Source: Pedobacter sp. Leaf176
GTDB lineage: Bacteria > Bacteroidota > Bacteroidia > Sphingobacteriales > Sphingobacteriaceae
NCBI RefSeq assembly: GCF_001424305.1
Contig: NZ_LMPD01000006.1
Span: 327,285 to 391,284, forward strand
Direction: 5' to 3'
Length of the DNA stretch: 64,000 nucleotides
In this document: piece after piece, positions 52,465-62,084 of the stretch
How the letters are laid out: each line of letters starts with the position of its first letter
Position numbering within the stretch: the first letter of the stretch is position 1
Made by a program: the position numbers and the translations under genes
Notes under the pieces: generated by a model
What the model was told of the DNA's origin: nothing
Database searches by the model: none
What the model saw: only the letters and a program-made list of their open reading frames with translations

Positions 52465-54484
52465 GTTAATGACAATATTGCTTTTAATGATAGGATTCAT
52501 TACAAGAGCGCAAATAGCGGAACAGGAGGTTAACGTTCGGGATATACTGGAAAGTGTCGCAGAGAACCTTCCTGAAGATTATGATTTGACGGAACTGATT
52601 GAAGTATTGAATCGGTACCGGAAACACCCGGTTAATCTAAATAAAACTACACCTGATGAATTAAAGACTTTTGTTTTCATTTCCCCACTGCAAATCAGCA
52701 ATTTCTTTGCTTACCTTAAAGAAAACGGAAACCTTATTGATGTATTAGAACTACAGAGTATCGATGGCTTTACCACTCAAACCATTCAAAATTTACGCCC
52801 ATTTATTACCTTAAATCCGGCAACGGAATATGAAAAATTCACTTTAAGAAATATTTTCCATCATGGCGAAAATGATTTGTTGATGCGTTTTACGCAAATA
52901 GTGCAAAAACAAAATGGTTTTACTGATTTGGCAGGAAACCGATATCTAGGCTCACCAGAGCGGTTTCAGATGCGTTACCGTTATAATTATGGAACAATCG
53001 CTTCTGCAGCGATAGTATTAGAAAAAGATGCAGGAGAAAAATTTATAGGAAAACCCTTTGATTTTATTTCCGGACATATTTCGCTTTCCAAATTAAATCG
53101 GATCAGGAAATTAGTAGTTGGTGATTATAGTTTGCAATTCGGTCAGGGACTTACCATGTGGTCGGGTTTTGCTTTTGGAAAGGGTCCGGATGTTACCAGT
53201 GTAGCAAAAAAAGATTTAGGCTTACGGCCTTACGCTTCGTCGAATGAATATGCTTTTTTACGTGGTGTATCTGCAACAATCGCGATCAACGAACAAATAA
53301 ACATAACACCATTTGTTTCCTACCGGAATCTGGATGCTAGTCAGGATACAGGTTTGGATGGCACGCTTGTTCAGTCGACCATAAATCAAACCGGTTATCA
53401 CCGCACACCTGCGGAAATAGAAAATAGAAATTCTTTAAGCCAATTGGTTTATGGAGCCAATGCCCAATACAATAAAAATGAACTCGTAATTGGTCTTATA
53501 ACATATCATACTAAATTCAGCAATGGTTTCGTCACACAAAAACCTATTTACGATAAATTCGGTTTCACTGGCAGATCATTAACCAATGTTGGTGCGTATT
53601 ACAATTACACTTATAAAAATATTTATTTCTTTGGCGAAACCGGAAAAAGTTTACATGCAGGTTTAGCTTATTTAAACGGTGCTTTAATTAGTCTATCCAG
53701 CATGGTTTCGGCAGCAATTACATATCGATCCTATCCGAAGAATTATCATAATTTCTTCAACCAGGCTTTTGCCGAAGCAACTGAGGCGGTTAATGAAAAA
53801 GGATTATACACTGGTTTAAACATCATCCCCGACAAGCATTGGTCATTTTCCTTTTATGGAGATTATTTTCAGTTTCCATGGTTAAAATTTCGCGTCGATG
53901 CACCATCGAAAGGTTACGAGATTTTAAGTCAGGCGGTTTATACACCAAATAAAACTTTCAAAGTTTTAGCGCGATTTAAAATGGAAAACAAACAACAAAA
54001 CACAGATTTTGATCCACCAATCAATTTTCTGGATGATGTTAAGAAATCGAGCTATCGTGTGGAAATAAACTGGCAGCTGAACAAAAAATGGACTTTCCAA
54101 AACCGGCTTGAGGTTGGGCAATATCAAAAAGGCGATGTCAATCCGGAATCAGGTTATTTGCTTGCTCAGGATGTAGATTATTCACCCATGTTTTCTAAAA
54201 TCACCGGAAACTTAAGGGTAGCCTATTTTAACACATCGGGCTATAACAGCAGGATTTATGCTTATGAAGACGACGTTCTATATAGCTTCGCATTTGGAAT
54301 GTATAGTGGAAAGGGTGTAAGGACTTATTTAAATTTAAAGTATAATTTGTTTAAGAAATTAAATATTTGGGCCAGGTATGCCCTGTTTATTTACAAAAAT
54401 GTAGAGAGTGTCGGGTCCTATCTTGACGAGATACAGGGAAATAAAAAATCGGAAATAAAAGTTCAGTTACGATACCAGTTTTAA
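52454..54484 (+). CDS. Outer-membrane barrel with ComEA-like helix-hairpin-helix
   Basis: A 676-aa protein from the ATG at 52454, which overlaps the previous stop; ATG 52469 (MTILLLMIGFITRAQ) is a good alternative because a signal peptide starts there. Residues about 30-120 contain two helix-hairpin-helix-like repeats (PVNLNKTTPDELKTFVFISPL, VLELQSIDGFTTQTIQNLRP) similar to the DNA-binding region of ComEA. The remainder is a beta-barrel with many strands. It is followed 79 bases later by comEC. A role in DNA capture at the outer membrane is possible but unproven; the family exists widely in Bacteroidota under the HhH name only. Confidence 0.8.
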   Translation: MHFKLMTILLLMIGFITRAQIAEQEVNVRDILESVAENLPEDYDLTELIEVLNRYRKHPVNLNKTTPDELKTFVFISPLQISNFFAYLKENGNLIDVLELQSIDGFTTQTIQNLRPFITLNPATEYEKFTLRNIFHHGENDLLMRFTQIVQKQNGFTDLAGNRYLGSPERFQMRYRYNYGTIASAAIVLEKDAGEKFIGKPFDFISGHISLSKLNRIRKLVVGDYSLQFGQGLTMWSGFAFGKGPDVTSVAKKDLGLRPYASSNEYAFLRGVSATIAINEQINITPFVSYRNLDASQDTGLDGTLVQSTINQTGYHRTPAEIENRNSLSQLVYGANAQYNKNELVIGLITYHTKFSNGFVTQKPIYDKFGFTGRSLTNVGAYYNYTYKNIYFFGETGKSLHAGLAYLNGALISLSSMVSAAITYRSYPKNYHNFFNQAFAEATEAVNEKGLYTGLNIIPDKHWSFSFYGDYFQFPWLKFRVDAPSKGYEILSQAVYTPNKTFKVLARFKMENKQQNTDFDPPINFLDDVKKSSYRVEINWQLNKKWTFQNRLEVGQYQKGDVNPESGYLLAQDVDYSPMFSKITGNLRVAYFNTSGYNSRIYAYEDDVLYSFAFGMYSGKGVRTYLNLKYNLFKKLNIWARYALFIYKNVESVGSYLDEIQGNKKSEIKVQLRYQF

Positions 54485-54563
54485 AGTCATGTGAACTCAA
54501 TTGTCATATTTCGCATGCTCATAGAATTAGAAATACAATCAGCAAATATTTAAACAAAGCTTA

Positions 54564-56651
54564 ATGTTTAAAGCAGAATATATTTTCGTAAGGATTCTTT
54601 GCCCATTTATAACCGGAATTTGCATGCTTTACTTTTTTCAAAATAAGTGTGCGGTTTTAATGTTTTTAATATTATCAGCTATAACATTTTTATCTTTTTT
54701 TATCATCAATATTCGTTATAAAAGGCTAAATGCTTATAAATTTAAAGGGTTTACCGGCATATTAATTTTCGTTTTCTTTTTTTGCTTTGGAGGCCTGCTT
54801 TGCCTGTTGAAAAGTGAAAAACTTAGACCTGATTATTTCGCGAATAAAGAATATACCTGTTTAAAAATCTGGATAAATGAAGAACCAGAGCAAACCAAGG
54901 GGATTTTAAGATTTAAAGCACGTGTTGTTTCGGGCTATGAGGATTCAAAACAGATCAAACTAAGCGGCCAATTATTGATTGCACTCAAAGCAGATAGCCT
55001 TCGTCCGATTCGTTTAAAATATGGCGACGAATTAATTGTGTATGCTAAATATGACGAAGTTGAACCGCCTTATAATCCTGCCGAATTCAATTTTAAACAT
55101 TGGCTCGCCAGTCAAAACGTTTATCAGCAAATTTTCACCGATCAGGCTCATATTATTAAAACAGATCGCAATAATGGCATAGTGGTTATAAAATTTGCGC
55201 TGGATTTAAGAGAACAACAAATCGCAAAATATCGGCGACTTATCAAAAATGACGAAGCTTTTGCAGTTGCCTCAACCTTAATTTTGGGCTATCGCGCAGA
55301 TTTAAGTAAAGAAACTTTAGCAGCATACTCTAAAACAGGAACTATTCACGCACTTTCTGTTTCAGGTAGCCATGTGGCCATTATCTTTTTTCTGCTCGAT
55401 TTTCTTCTGTTTTGGTTCAATAAGAAATGGTACTTAAAAATCGTCAGGTTTGTGTTGATTTGCAGCTTTATATGGATTTATTCATTAATAACCGGACTAT
55501 CGCCATCAGTTGTACGGGCGGCAATTATGATAACTATTTTTATTACAGCTAAAACCTTTGCGAAAAATAAAAATGGCTATAATACACTGGCTTTCGCTGC
55601 TTTCTGTCAGTTAATCTATAACCCCTTTTCAATCTGGGATGTCGGTTTCCAGCTATCTTATATTTCAGTCTTCGGACTTATATATCTTCAACCGAAAATT
55701 TATAAATGGGTTTACGTAAAAAATAAGTGGTTAAATAAAATCTGGGAGTTAATTGCACTTTCATTAGCGGCACAATTGGTCACCTTTCCGTTGTGTATTT
55801 ATTATTTCCATCAATTTCCGGTTTATTTTTTAATAGGAAATCTATTTATCTCCATCCCGCTGATTGTAATTATGATTTTAGGAATTGGCGTTTTAATTCC
55901 ATTTGTCAGCAGTCTTTCTCCTGTTTTTGAATGGATTATTGTTTTTACAAATTCAGTGTTAAAATGGATAGCAAATTTACCTTATTCAACATTGTCATCG
56001 GTATGGTTAAATTTCCCTGAGTTAATCCTATTATGTTTTGCTTTGGGACTATTTGTCTACGCGATGGCAGTGTACAAAAAGAAAATTCTGATGATATCCT
56101 TAATGGTGTACGTAATTTATTCTTTTACCATATTTTACGACAACAGGCAAGCTATCCGTCAGAAAAAAATTATTTTCTACTCATTAAGGAAAAATTATGC
56201 TGTTGCTTTCATAGATGGTGTGCAGGCTGTTTTGATAACTGACCTTGATACACAGAATAGAAACTACCAGTTCTCGATAAAACCAGGCCTGGATCAATCT
56301 CTAATATCGAAAATAAATTTAATCAGTCTAAAACAAGATACCCAAATATCGACTTTTCTTAAAAAAGGCAATCAAATTGTTTTTAACGGTTATAATATTT
56401 TAATTGTAGATAGCAAATTGAATTATAAGAAATTAATAAGCAATGGGAAATTTTCCAGCCTCTGGATAACTGAAAGCACTCGTTTTAAACCGGAGGATCT
56501 TTCTGAAGAAATGGATTATAAAACCATACTGATTGACGGTACAAACAGAGATTACAAAACTGCAGCTTTTAAAAGCTTTGCTAAAAATAACAAAATTGGT
56601 TATTACGTATTAAAGAAAAATCCTGCATATTTGGTCAACCTAAACCAATGA
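54564..56651 (+). CDS. comEC: ComEC/Rec2 DNA-uptake channel
   Basis: A 695-aa inner-membrane protein. Residues 5-70 carry the first helices, then the DUF4131-type domain (about 95-215) and the competence domain with ALSVSGSHVAIIFFLLD and TGLSPSVVRAAIMITIF (about 270-480). It should pass one strand of DNA across the membrane. The C-terminal region from about 540 resembles a metallo-beta-lactamase fold but lacks the HxHxDH metal motif, as in many relatives of this phylum. It lies downstream of the HhH-barrel gene and 1 base before the enoyl-CoA hydratase. Confidence 0.93.
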   Translation: MFKAEYIFVRILCPFITGICMLYFFQNKCAVLMFLILSAITFLSFFIINIRYKRLNAYKFKGFTGILIFVFFFCFGGLLCLLKSEKLRPDYFANKEYTCLKIWINEEPEQTKGILRFKARVVSGYEDSKQIKLSGQLLIALKADSLRPIRLKYGDELIVYAKYDEVEPPYNPAEFNFKHWLASQNVYQQIFTDQAHIIKTDRNNGIVVIKFALDLREQQIAKYRRLIKNDEAFAVASTLILGYRADLSKETLAAYSKTGTIHALSVSGSHVAIIFFLLDFLLFWFNKKWYLKIVRFVLICSFIWIYSLITGLSPSVVRAAIMITIFITAKTFAKNKNGYNTLAFAAFCQLIYNPFSIWDVGFQLSYISVFGLIYLQPKIYKWVYVKNKWLNKIWELIALSLAAQLVTFPLCIYYFHQFPVYFLIGNLFISIPLIVIMILGIGVLIPFVSSLSPVFEWIIVFTNSVLKWIANLPYSTLSSVWLNFPELILLCFALGLFVYAMAVYKKKILMISLMVYVIYSFTIFYDNRQAIRQKKIIFYSLRKNYAVAFIDGVQAVLITDLDTQNRNYQFSIKPGLDQSLISKINLISLKQDTQISTFLKKGNQIVFNGYNILIVDSKLNYKKLISNGKFSSLWITESTRFKPEDLSEEMDYKTILIDGTNRDYKTAAFKSFAKNNKIGYYVLKKNPAYLVNLNQ

Positions 56652-56652
56652 T

Positions 56653-57429
56653 ATGAACAAACTGGTTTTATACAGCGTAGAAGATAGAATTGCATCCATA
56701 ACCATCAACAGACCGGAGAAACGTAATGCTTTAAACCCCCAATTAATTTCAGAATTAACAGAAACTTTCCTCCTTGCTTCGGAGGATGACGCGGTAAAAG
56801 TGATTATATTAAAAGCTAATGGAAATAGTTTCAGTGCAGGTGCAGATTTGGAATATCTTCAGCAGCTACGACTCAATACGTTTGAAGAAAATGTAGCCGA
56901 TTCCAATAATTTAAAGAAACTTTTTACGACAGTTTATTATTTGCCCAAGGTAGTTATTGCACAGGTTGAAGGCCATGCCATTGCAGGCGGCTGTGGTTTA
57001 GCTACAATATGTGATTTTGTTTTTGCAACCCCTGAAAGTAATTTTGGCTACACAGAAGTTAAAATAGGTTTCGTGCCAGCTATTGTTTCATGTTTCTTAA
57101 AACAAAAAGTTAATGAAACCATTGCTAAAGAATTGTTGCTTAAGGGCGATATATTTTCTGCTGAAACGGCGCTTCATTACAATCTAATAAATTTTGTAAC
57201 AAAATCATCAGAAATTCATCAAAAAGTTAAGGAATTTGCCTTAAGTTTGTGTAAAGAGTGTTCTGGAAATTCTCTGATGATCACCAAACAATTAATTACA
57301 CAAACAACCAATCCTACATTAGAGAAAAGCTTAGAAATTGCAGTTCAAATAAATGCCCTTGTTAGGGAAAGCAATGACTTTAAAAAAGGCATTGAATCGT
57401 TTTTGAACAAAGAAAAAATTAACTGGTAA
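56653..57429 (+). CDS. Enoyl-CoA hydratase/isomerase family protein
   Basis: A 258-aa crotonase-fold enzyme. The CoA-pocket and oxyanion motifs are FSAGADLEYL and HAIAGGCGLATICDF, and FGYTEVKIGFVPA follows with the Glu typical of the hydratase active site. The last helix (QINALVRESNDFKKGIESFLN) is the usual trimer end. It could hydrate an enoyl-CoA in fatty-acid or amino-acid breakdown. It starts one base after comEC, so it shares the transcript by position rather than pathway. Confidence 0.92.
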   Translation: MNKLVLYSVEDRIASITINRPEKRNALNPQLISELTETFLLASEDDAVKVIILKANGNSFSAGADLEYLQQLRLNTFEENVADSNNLKKLFTTVYYLPKVVIAQVEGHAIAGGCGLATICDFVFATPESNFGYTEVKIGFVPAIVSCFLKQKVNETIAKELLLKGDIFSAETALHYNLINFVTKSSEIHQKVKEFALSLCKECSGNSLMITKQLITQTTNPTLEKSLEIAVQINALVRESNDFKKGIESFLNKEKINW

Positions 57430-57451
57430 AAACATATAACTAAAAATAAAC

Positions 57452-58108
57452 ATGCTAAAATCAATCAAAACAAGCGTTGTAGCTTTAATCCTGGTAAGTA
57501 CGGCCATTATTGCTCATGCACAAAAAAAGATAACTGAAGGAACTTTGGTTTATGGAGTGAAATATAAAGTTGAAATTCCTAACGCACCTGAAGAACAAAA
57601 AGTTAAATTTAATGGAGATGTTTCCAAGCTGGAAATGAATTTTGGACCGGCATCCATTGGTGTTTTCATGGATAGCAAATTGGGAACCGGGCTGCTTTTA
57701 GTTGATATTCCCGTAGCTCAAAAGCAATTGGCTTCGAAAATGACTAAAGCAGACATGGAAGAATCTAATGCTGCAAAACCAAAATATTCTGACTTTAAAG
57801 CGACTGGCGAAAAGAAAGCTGTTGGAGGTTATAACGCAGAAAAATATACATTCAAAGATGATAAAGGTGGTACAGGCGAGTTATGGGCAACAACAGATGT
57901 AGATGTTCCTGTTACAATTGCTACAGCAGATTTCAAAGAAGTTAAAGCATTTGTTGTTTTAGTTGAAACGTCCATGGCAACAGTAACCTTAAAGTCCATT
58001 ACTGAAGGAAAAGTTGGTGAACTTTCTGTAACTAAAGTTCCTGCAGGATATGATGAGATTTCTTATGCTGAAATGAAGGCATTGCAACAACAGGGTGGCG
58101 GTGAATAA
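57452..58108 (+). CDS. Secreted DUF4412/GLPGLI-like protein
   Basis: A 218-aa secreted protein (signal MLKSIKTSVVALILVSTAIIA, then HAQ). The body is beta-rich with a conserved region VGGYNAEKYTFKDDKGGTGE and ELWATTDVDVP, which matches the pattern of DUF4412 or GLPGLI-type proteins (a modified ATG.ELWxT loop). No catalytic residues are seen. Function unknown; it follows the enoyl-CoA hydratase by 22 bases. Confidence 0.7.
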   Translation: MLKSIKTSVVALILVSTAIIAHAQKKITEGTLVYGVKYKVEIPNAPEEQKVKFNGDVSKLEMNFGPASIGVFMDSKLGTGLLLVDIPVAQKQLASKMTKADMEESNAAKPKYSDFKATGEKKAVGGYNAEKYTFKDDKGGTGELWATTDVDVPVTIATADFKEVKAFVVLVETSMATVTLKSITEGKVGELSVTKVPAGYDEISYAEMKALQQQGGGE

Positions 58109-58202
58109 TTAACCGATATCTGTTAATTAAAGGCTTTTTAACTGCCGGCTTTTTATTTAAATTAGCCCGAAAGTTAAAAAGCTTTTTTATGACTAAACTT
58201 CT

Positions 58203-60374
58203 ATGATAAAAAATTTATTACTCAAATTATCAATTACCTGCATCGCCATTTGCTCCTTAGTTGATGCAAAAGCGCAAAGTATTAACTGGGCAAAGGATGG
58301 CAACGCTTATTACCAGATTGCAGGCGGTGAAATTGTTTCTGTAACGCTGCCAAAAAGCGAACGTAAAACTGTTATTTCAAGAGCTTTGTTGACGCCTGCA
58401 GGGAAAAATGCGCCCATTGCTGTTCGTAGTTTTCAGCTATCCGCTGATGGTACAAAAGCGCTGATTTACACCAACAGTAAAAAAGTTTGGCGTTACGATA
58501 CCCGTGGAGATTATTGGTTAGCCGATTTAAATACAAGTAAGATAATCCAGATTGGTAAAGACAAACCTGCGTCGTCACTGATGTTTGCTAAATTGTCTCC
58601 AGATGGAACTAAGGTAGCTTATGTAAGTAAACACAATTTATATGTTGAAAATATCGATGGAACAGGCGCCAAGGCTTTAACAACTGATGGAACCGACCGA
58701 ATGATTAACGGGACCTTCGATTGGGTTTACGAGGAAGAGTTCGATTGCAGAGATGGTTTCAGATGGAGTCCGGATGGAAAATCAATTGCTTACTGGCAAA
58801 TTGATGCAACAAAAATCAAAAATTTCCTGATGATAAATAATACCGATTCCATTTATCCTTATACCATTCCGGTTGAATATCCAAAAGTTGGCGAAAACCC
58901 TTCAGCTTGCAAAGTTGGTGTGGTTGACATAGCAACAGCTAAAACCAATTGGCTGAATGTTCCTGGCGATAATATTCAACACTACATTCCTCGTATGCAG
59001 TGGGTACCAAACAGCAATGAAATCATTTTACAGCAATTAAACCGCGAGCAAAATGAAAGTATTGTTTTTATTTGTGATGCGAGCAGTGGCGCTGCAAAAG
59101 CAATTTACACTGAAAAAGCTAAAGCCTGGATAGATGCTCAGGATGAATGGAAGTGGCTAAATGATAATAAAGAGTTTACAATTACATCTGATAAAGATGG
59201 TTGGAACCACTTATACCGGATTAGTCGCGACGGTAGAAAAGTGACCTTGGTAACTAAGGGAAATTATGATGTGGTTGATGTAAAATTAATTGACGATAAG
59301 GGTAATTATTTATATTTTATTGCATCGCCTACCAATGCTACTCAACGTTATCTGTATAAAACCAAGTTAGATGGCAAAGGCAAGCTGGAGCAGGTTAGCC
59401 CTTCTACCCTACTTCCTGGCACCCACAGTTATGATATTTCACCAAATGCAGCTTTCGCCCGCCATACTTACAACAGTTCTACGGTTAGACCGGTTACAGA
59501 ATGGATGAACTTTGCGACGGGAAATCCTTTTACCATGGATGGCAGCATTACCACACAATTATCTAAACAGGAGGCTCAAAAAAATAAAGTAGAGTTCTTT
59601 AAAGTAACTACTGAAGATGGTGTTGAAATGGATGGATGGATGAAAAAGCCAGACAATTTTAATCCTGATAAAAAATATCCGGTCGTATTTTATGTTTATG
59701 GTGAGCCGGCCTCTCCAACGGCATCAGATACTTATGGAGCAGGAAGAAATGGTTTATATGCCGGCGATATGGCCAAAGATGGTTACATCTATATTTCTAT
59801 GGATAATCGGGGTGCACCTGTACCTAAAGGCGCAGCCTGGCGCAAAGGCATTTATAAAAACATTGGCGTAATTAATATCCGTGACCAGGCGATGGCTGCG
59901 AAGAAATTATTATCCACAAATTCATTTATGGATAAAGACCGTGTGGCAGTTTGGGGCTGGAGTGGTGGTGGTTCTTCAACTTTGAATCTGATGTTTCAAT
60001 ACCCGGAGATATATAAAACAGGAATTGCAATTGCGGCCGTTGGTAATCAATTAACTTACGATAATGTTTATCAGGAGCGTTATATGGGCACTCCTTTTCC
60101 AAGCAAGGAGGCTTATATTAAAGGTTCTCCGGTTACACATGCTAAGAACCTAAAAGGGAACCTGCTCTATATTCACGGTACCGGCGATGATAACGTTCAC
60201 TATCAAAATGCCGAAATGTTAATTAACGAATTGATTAAAAACAGAAAGGTTTTTCAACTGATGAGCTATCCTAACCGTACTCACAGTATTTCTGAGGGTG
60301 AGGGAACCAGCGAGCATTTATCGCTTACTTACACCAAATTTTTGAAAGATAATTGTCCTCCCGGAGCAAGATAG
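58203..60374 (+). CDS. DPP4-type S9B dipeptidyl peptidase
   Basis: A 723-aa secreted serine peptidase. Signal peptide residues 1-24. The N-terminal propeller contains the double-Glu motif DWVYEEEFDCRDGFRWSPDG that anchors the substrate N-terminus in DPPIV enzymes. The catalytic Ser is S587 in GWSGGGSS, with Asp in GTGDDNVH and His in PNRTHSISEG. It removes X-Pro or X-Ala dipeptides in the periplasm. A strong terminator follows 25 bases past the stop. Confidence 0.95.
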   Translation: MIKNLLLKLSITCIAICSLVDAKAQSINWAKDGNAYYQIAGGEIVSVTLPKSERKTVISRALLTPAGKNAPIAVRSFQLSADGTKALIYTNSKKVWRYDTRGDYWLADLNTSKIIQIGKDKPASSLMFAKLSPDGTKVAYVSKHNLYVENIDGTGAKALTTDGTDRMINGTFDWVYEEEFDCRDGFRWSPDGKSIAYWQIDATKIKNFLMINNTDSIYPYTIPVEYPKVGENPSACKVGVVDIATAKTNWLNVPGDNIQHYIPRMQWVPNSNEIILQQLNREQNESIVFICDASSGAAKAIYTEKAKAWIDAQDEWKWLNDNKEFTITSDKDGWNHLYRISRDGRKVTLVTKGNYDVVDVKLIDDKGNYLYFIASPTNATQRYLYKTKLDGKGKLEQVSPSTLLPGTHSYDISPNAAFARHTYNSSTVRPVTEWMNFATGNPFTMDGSITTQLSKQEAQKNKVEFFKVTTEDGVEMDGWMKKPDNFNPDKKYPVVFYVYGEPASPTASDTYGAGRNGLYAGDMAKDGYIYISMDNRGAPVPKGAAWRKGIYKNIGVINIRDQAMAAKKLLSTNSFMDKDRVAVWGWSGGGSSTLNLMFQYPEIYKTGIAIAAVGNQLTYDNVYQERYMGTPFPSKEAYIKGSPVTHAKNLKGNLLYIHGTGDDNVHYQNAEMLINELIKNRKVFQLMSYPNRTHSISEGEGTSEHLSLTYTKFLKDNCPPGAR

Positions 60375-60398
60375 AATGTAATATTTAAAAGCAATTTC

Positions 60399-60434
60399 AG
60401 CGGGGAGTCGGTTTCGACAGCCCCGCTTTTATTT
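60399..60434 (+). terminator. Rho-independent terminator after DPP4 gene
   Basis: Arms AGCGGGG and CCCCGCT with inner GTCG/CGAC pairing around GTTT, followed by TTTTATTT. Confidence 0.9.
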
Positions 60435-60608
60435 AATCTTTTCATTGCTTTCCTACTCCCAAATTGATCGTAGCGAGAAGGAAAAACACTTTTGCAATCT
60501 TTCTGATCAGAAATACAAAAAGCATTTCCATTCATTAGTGACTGGAAGGCAGTGATGTACCACTATTCATATCTTGCTTAGCGTATACCAAAAAAATAAC
60601 CAGGAAAT

Positions 60609-61319
60609 TTATTTAACCAAACCTGTAATCATTAACGAAATAATAATTGCAATTCCGAAACTTAGCAAAGTTCCAATTAACACATATTCCGTTAATTTTA
60701 AATCATGAGATTCTTTTAAATCACCAAAGCGGAAAATAGATTTGGCTGCCAATAGAAAACCAACGGCCTCAAAATGATTGGTTAATATAAAAACGAAAAT
60801 TAATACACGTTCTAAAATTCCAATATACTTCCCTGCATTCTGCAGCGATTTCGGACTTTCATCATCACTTTCAGGCAACCACTTTGCAATGATTACTTTC
60901 ATTATAATCGATGTTGGCATTGTTAAAAACAACGCGCCAATAATCAAAGCCCATGTTTTCTGCTCGTTGATAAAGCTAACATCTAAATAACCTTTATAGA
61001 AAATATGCCAAACCAACACAATCGAACTCAAGTGCAAAACCTGGTCAACAAAAAATAAGATTCTGGCATTCTTCTTTGTTTGAAATATCGATTTTAAAGC
61101 ATCAATTATTAAATGCAGCAGTCCAACCAATAAAGCTATTTTCCAAAAGTCAAAACTTAAAAAAACAACAAATATCAGAACTACATGAACCAAAACATGC
61201 AGATATAACTTTCCCGATTTTAATTTATTTCTTTCTTTATCCTTAACCCAAGAGCTAGGCTGAAGAAAAAAATCTCCAACTAAATGAGCGATAATAAGTT
61301 TAATTAGATATATTTCCAT
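60609..61319 (-). CDS. DUF3307 membrane protein
   Basis: A 236-aa protein of about six hydrophobic segments. The start IYLIKLIIAHLVGDFFLQPSSW is the signature of DUF3307, and LLHLIIDALKS follows. The start overlaps the stop of satD by one base (TAATG). DUF3307 proteins commonly sit next to satD and are thought to be functionally linked, but their activity is unknown. Confidence 0.9.
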   Translation of the reverse strand: MEIYLIKLIIAHLVGDFFLQPSSWVKDKERNKLKSGKLYLHVLVHVVLIFVVFLSFDFWKIALLVGLLHLIIDALKSIFQTKKNARILFFVDQVLHLSSIVLVWHIFYKGYLDVSFINEQKTWALIIGALFLTMPTSIIMKVIIAKWLPESDDESPKSLQNAGKYIGILERVLIFVFILTNHFEAVGFLLAAKSIFRFGDLKESHDLKLTEYVLIGTLLSFGIAIIISLMITGLVK

Positions 61320-61930
61320 TATTTCAAAAGCATTTGGTTTAATTTTTTACGATACAGTTTATCCATTTCCATTATCTCTGAATAATTGGCCCGTTTTAAA
61401 GCCCCACTTACTAAAGGCTGTGTTCGCCCTGAAAGAACGGCCAACTCACTTTGCAATCTATTCTCGTTCTCTAAAGCCAATTTTACCATTTCTGCGGCAA
61501 CTATTCCCCAACTATCCATCGCAATTAAAGATAACCTAATTAAAACGTTTATTTCTTCATCAAAATCAGCTGAGTCAGTTTTAATTGCCAAATTAACCTT
61601 AGCTTGTTTTAAACTATCAAAAGCAGTTCCCGAGTTCACAAAAGCATCTCCACTCGATTCAGAAAGCTTTTTACGTTTACTTTTTACATCACCAATGCCA
61701 ATTCCCATTCTTACATCTGCAGGCTTATTTATTCTTATACAAGCCTTTATATAAGCTGCAGTTTTAATGGCATTTTCTGGTTCAATTTCTACTTGAAAGC
61801 TATCACCCCGAAATATCTCCCATTTATTATTCTGACCTGAGACTACTTTCAAAGCGTTTTTTAAACTTAACAACCAGCTATCCTTAATCTTTCGGGAGCC
61901 TACAATATCTCCTGTTATAATACAAATCAT
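61319..61930 (-). CDS. SatD-family protein with C-terminal HTH
   Basis: A 203-aa protein. The N-terminal region (MICIITGDIVGSRKIKDSW, FRGDSFQVEIE, VRMGIGIGDV) has the SatD pattern, reminiscent of nucleotidyl-cyclase-like folds. The C-terminal 60 residues include LAVLSGRTQPLVSGALKRAN, which reads as a winged helix-turn-helix. Three identical palindromes lie 39-114 bases upstream of its start, so it probably represses its own promoter. Name and function of the family are sketchy; SatD was originally described near acid-tolerance genes in streptococci. Confidence 0.85.
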   Translation of the reverse strand: MICIITGDIVGSRKIKDSWLLSLKNALKVVSGQNNKWEIFRGDSFQVEIEPENAIKTAAYIKACIRINKPADVRMGIGIGDVKSKRKKLSESSGDAFVNSGTAFDSLKQAKVNLAIKTDSADFDEEINVLIRLSLIAMDSWGIVAAEMVKLALENENRLQSELAVLSGRTQPLVSGALKRANYSEIMEMDKLYRKKLNQMLLK

Positions 61931-61968
61931 AATATAATATTGAACTATTTAATCAAATTTAATAAAAT

Positions 61969-62044
61969 TATCTGCTATTTACCAGATATTTCAATTTATC
62001 TGCTATTTACCAGATATTTCAATTTATCTGCTATTTACCAGATA
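61969..62044. promoter_or_regulatory. Three 28-bp-spaced palindromic operators
   Basis: A 20-base palindrome with arms TATCTG and CAGATA around CTATTTAC occurs at 61969-61988, 61997-62016 and 62025-62044. The three copies are identical, with the same 8-base spacer (tttcaatt), giving an exact 28-base period. It lies between the divergent satD and exonuclease genes and likely governs both. Confidence 0.85.
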
Positions 62045-62084
62045 TTGCTATAAAACTTAAAATTAGATTTATTGTTTAGTACAT

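Noticed and set aside
61969..62044. Mini-CRISPR or iteron origin
   Set aside because: The 8-base spacers are identical and no replication gene is adjacent; the position between divergent genes fits operators better.
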